Shown here: positions 32,166-33,436 of the stretch, piece by piece | Numbering within the stretch: position 1 is the first letter of the stretch | How the letters are laid out: each line of letters starts with the position of its first letter | Source of the DNA: Streptomyces sp. NRRL F-5122 | Lineage (GTDB): Bacteria; Actinomycetota; Actinomycetes; Streptomycetales; Streptomycetaceae | Reading direction: 5' to 3' | Assembly: GCF_001507435.1 (NCBI RefSeq) | Contig: NZ_LMWH01000269.1 | Span: 1 to 33,436, forward strand | DNA: 33,436 nt | Position numbers and translations under genes: made by a program | Notes under the pieces: model-generated | Seen by the model: only the letters and a program-made list of their open reading frames with translations | What the model was told of the DNA's origin: nothing | The model's database searches: none

Positions 32166-32939
32166 TCAGTTCCGGCCGGCCATGACTCCGCCATCGACGT
32201 TGAGGATGGCCCCCGTCGTCCAACTCGAAGCGGGAGAGAGCAGGAAGACGATCGCGGACGCGAGGTCCTGTGGCGTGCCAACTCGGCCGAGCGGGTGCAG
32301 ATCGCTCAGATTTTCCATCGCGCCGTCCAGCTGGTCTGCCGGGAAGACCTTCTCGAAAAGGGGCGTCCGGGTAACCGCGGGGGCCACAGCGTTGACGCGA
32401 ATGCCCTCGCCTGCCAACTCATAGGCCAGGTTGTGCGTGAGAGCATGCAGCCCCGCCTTGGCCATCGAGTAGGCGGACGAAGGCGTCAGGCCGATTGCCT
32501 GGTGCGCCCACATGCTGCCCACGTTCACAATCGCGCCGCCCTCCCCGCCTGCGATCATGCCCCGCACCACAGTCTGGGTCAGGAAGAACGTTGCCCTGTT
32601 GAGATCGTGGTAGGCGTCGTAGTCGGCGACTTCGTAGTCGAGGAAGGGCTTAGGGATGAAGAAGCCGGCAGCGTTGACCAGGAGGGTCGCGTCGGGGTGG
32701 TCCTCTGCCAACTGCTTCTGGGCTTCGACGACCTGGTCCTGGTCTGCCAGGTCTGCGGCGACCGACCATGCAGCACCGGACTGCGAGAGGCTTGACACGG
32801 CCTCGTCGAGCTTCTGGCCCGGGCGGCCGACAAGCACCGCGCTGCCGCCTGCCGCGACCACGTTCTCGGCAGTCTTGTAACCCATGCCGCTAGCGCCGCC
32901 GAGCACAACAATTTTCTTGCCTTCGAAATCCGTGGCCAC
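32166..32939 (-). CDS. Short-chain dehydrogenase/reductase, classical type
   Basis: A 257-residue SDR with every classical mark: GGASGMG (14-20) for NAD(P), NAAG (89-92), Ser142 and the YSMAK motif with Tyr157 and Lys161. The C-terminal NVDGG ending is typical of the FabG-like group. The substrate is unknown. GTG 32939 was chosen because GGAG is at a proper distance; GTG 32948 would lie on top of that site. It is followed by thioredoxin on the same strand. Confidence 0.93.
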   Translation of the reverse strand: MATDFEGKKIVVLGGASGMGYKTAENVVAAGGSAVLVGRPGQKLDEAVSSLSQSGAAWSVAADLADQDQVVEAQKQLAEDHPDATLLVNAAGFFIPKPFLDYEVADYDAYHDLNRATFFLTQTVVRGMIAGGEGGAIVNVGSMWAHQAIGLTPSSAYSMAKAGLHALTHNLAYELAGEGIRVNAVAPAVTRTPLFEKVFPADQLDGAMENLSDLHPLGRVGTPQDLASAIVFLLSPASSWTTGAILNVDGGVMAGRN

Positions 32940-33414
32940 GCGAATCACTCTCCAATTAAGCAGCGAACATTGCTTCTCTTTTGTGCAGATTCCACTCTGA
33001 CACGATCAGGTCTACAACAGCTCTACAGCGTGTCTACGATGCGCACCACGACTGCAGACGCTGTTCATGAGACCGCTATTGCCCCGCCCATTACGCCTGG
33101 CCACCGGAGCATTTGGTCGCTTGCCAAGGCTTCTAAGGTAGTTGCGTGTCGTAAATGACCACGCGTGGGCGGCGCGGTACTCGTCATCGACGACAGTTAT
33201 GGACCGATGCCGCAACCCTTGAGCAGAGCAGCACAGCCGCACCCCGCTAGCACGCAGCAACTTGTAACCCGGCCCCGATACTCCCACCTTGGCCGCCTTC
33301 TCCTCGTGCGTGCAGCCGAGTCCTTGGGACCGATCATTTAGACGTCATCTCATTTGGTGAGTCTGTGCGATGATTCATCGGCCAGCAGGAAGCCAGGAGC
33401 GGGGGCGCAGGCCG
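32940..33414. other. Divergent promoter region of the SDR and the last gene
   Basis: 475 bp between two divergent starts. The part from 32945 to 33040 is AT-richer. I see no gene in it; a minus-strand frame at 33012-33287 has no recognised motif. Confidence 0.4.
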
Positions 33415-33436
33415 ATGGAGTACGTCAATCTCGATG
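33415..33436 (+). CDS. First codons of a gene, possibly aldo/keto reductase (partial)
   Basis: ATG 33415 with AGGAG and GGGGG upstream begins MEYVNLD before the window ends. Aldo/keto reductases of the YajO/Tas type very often begin MEYVxLGxxGLxVS, which is why I suggest it. Seven residues are too few for more than a hint. Confidence 0.4.

Noticed and set aside
1..33436. CRISPR arrays, tRNA or rRNA genes, retron- or phage-type modules
   Set aside because: No regularly spaced repeats, no recognisable tRNA arms or rRNA stretches and no such proteins were seen on either strand.

Overview
The window looks like an accessory, IS-rich stretch of a Streptomyces (or close relative) replicon. It is GC-rich with strong codon bias and carries several families typical of streptomycetes: two WhiB-like (Wbl) proteins, an SsgA-like sporulation protein, DUF5133, DUF427 and DUF5709 proteins, an AfsR/SARP-type regulator end, a large LuxR-family ATPase regulator and a ruined SigB/SigF-type sigma factor. 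No rRNA, tRNA, CRISPR array or phage structural module was seen. Many genes are broken, which fits a subtelomeric, plasmid or otherwise relaxed region.

Layout. 1-2.2 kb: end of an AfsR-type regulator, DUF5133 protein, frameshifted sigma factor, DUF427 protein. 2.8-5.6 kb: a complete IS630-family element interrupted by a complete IS110-family element. The IS110 carries a readable bridge RNA whose guide sequences match its own insertion site. 5.6-9.5 kb: an atypical SDR protein and a 934-residue LuxR-family regulator, with an inverted repeat between them. 9.8-12.7 kb: small GNAT, IS701 and IS630 remnants, SMI1/KNR4 protein, an unknown protein and a Wbl protein. 13.6-14.3 kb: SsgA-like gene coupled to a cysteine-rich small ORF. 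14.9-17.2 kb: FAD-dependent aromatic hydroxylase and a possible methyltransferase remnant. 17.4-18.8 kb: dead IS5-family transposase and a peroxiredoxin. 19.0-22 kb: a truncated SDR, a tight small-gene cluster (ORF, GNAT, frameshifted gene), and a minus-strand HIT / small ORF / SMI1-KNR4 cluster. 22.4-24.6 kb: transaldolase, second Wbl and an IS5 remnant. 24.6-26.5 kb: zinc-ribbon-like unknown protein and a sigma-70-family factor. 27.3-29.7 kb: an IS1380 remnant split by a complete IS3 element. 29.7-33.4 kb: DUF5709 protein, a broken unknown gene, then a redox group (MsrA, thioredoxin, SDR), and the first codons of a possible aldo/keto reductase.

How the genes may work together (inference): the intact genes fall into regulation and development (Wbl, SsgA-like, sigma, LuxR) and redox or stress housekeeping (MsrA, thioredoxin, peroxiredoxin, transaldolase, SDRs, FAD monooxygenase). 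No biosynthetic pathway is complete. The strongest molecular story is the nested transposon: the IS110 bridge RNA can be decoded from this single sequence, because the host IS630 gives the unoccupied target and the element ends give the donor. All of this is by eye; no alignment or database search was run.
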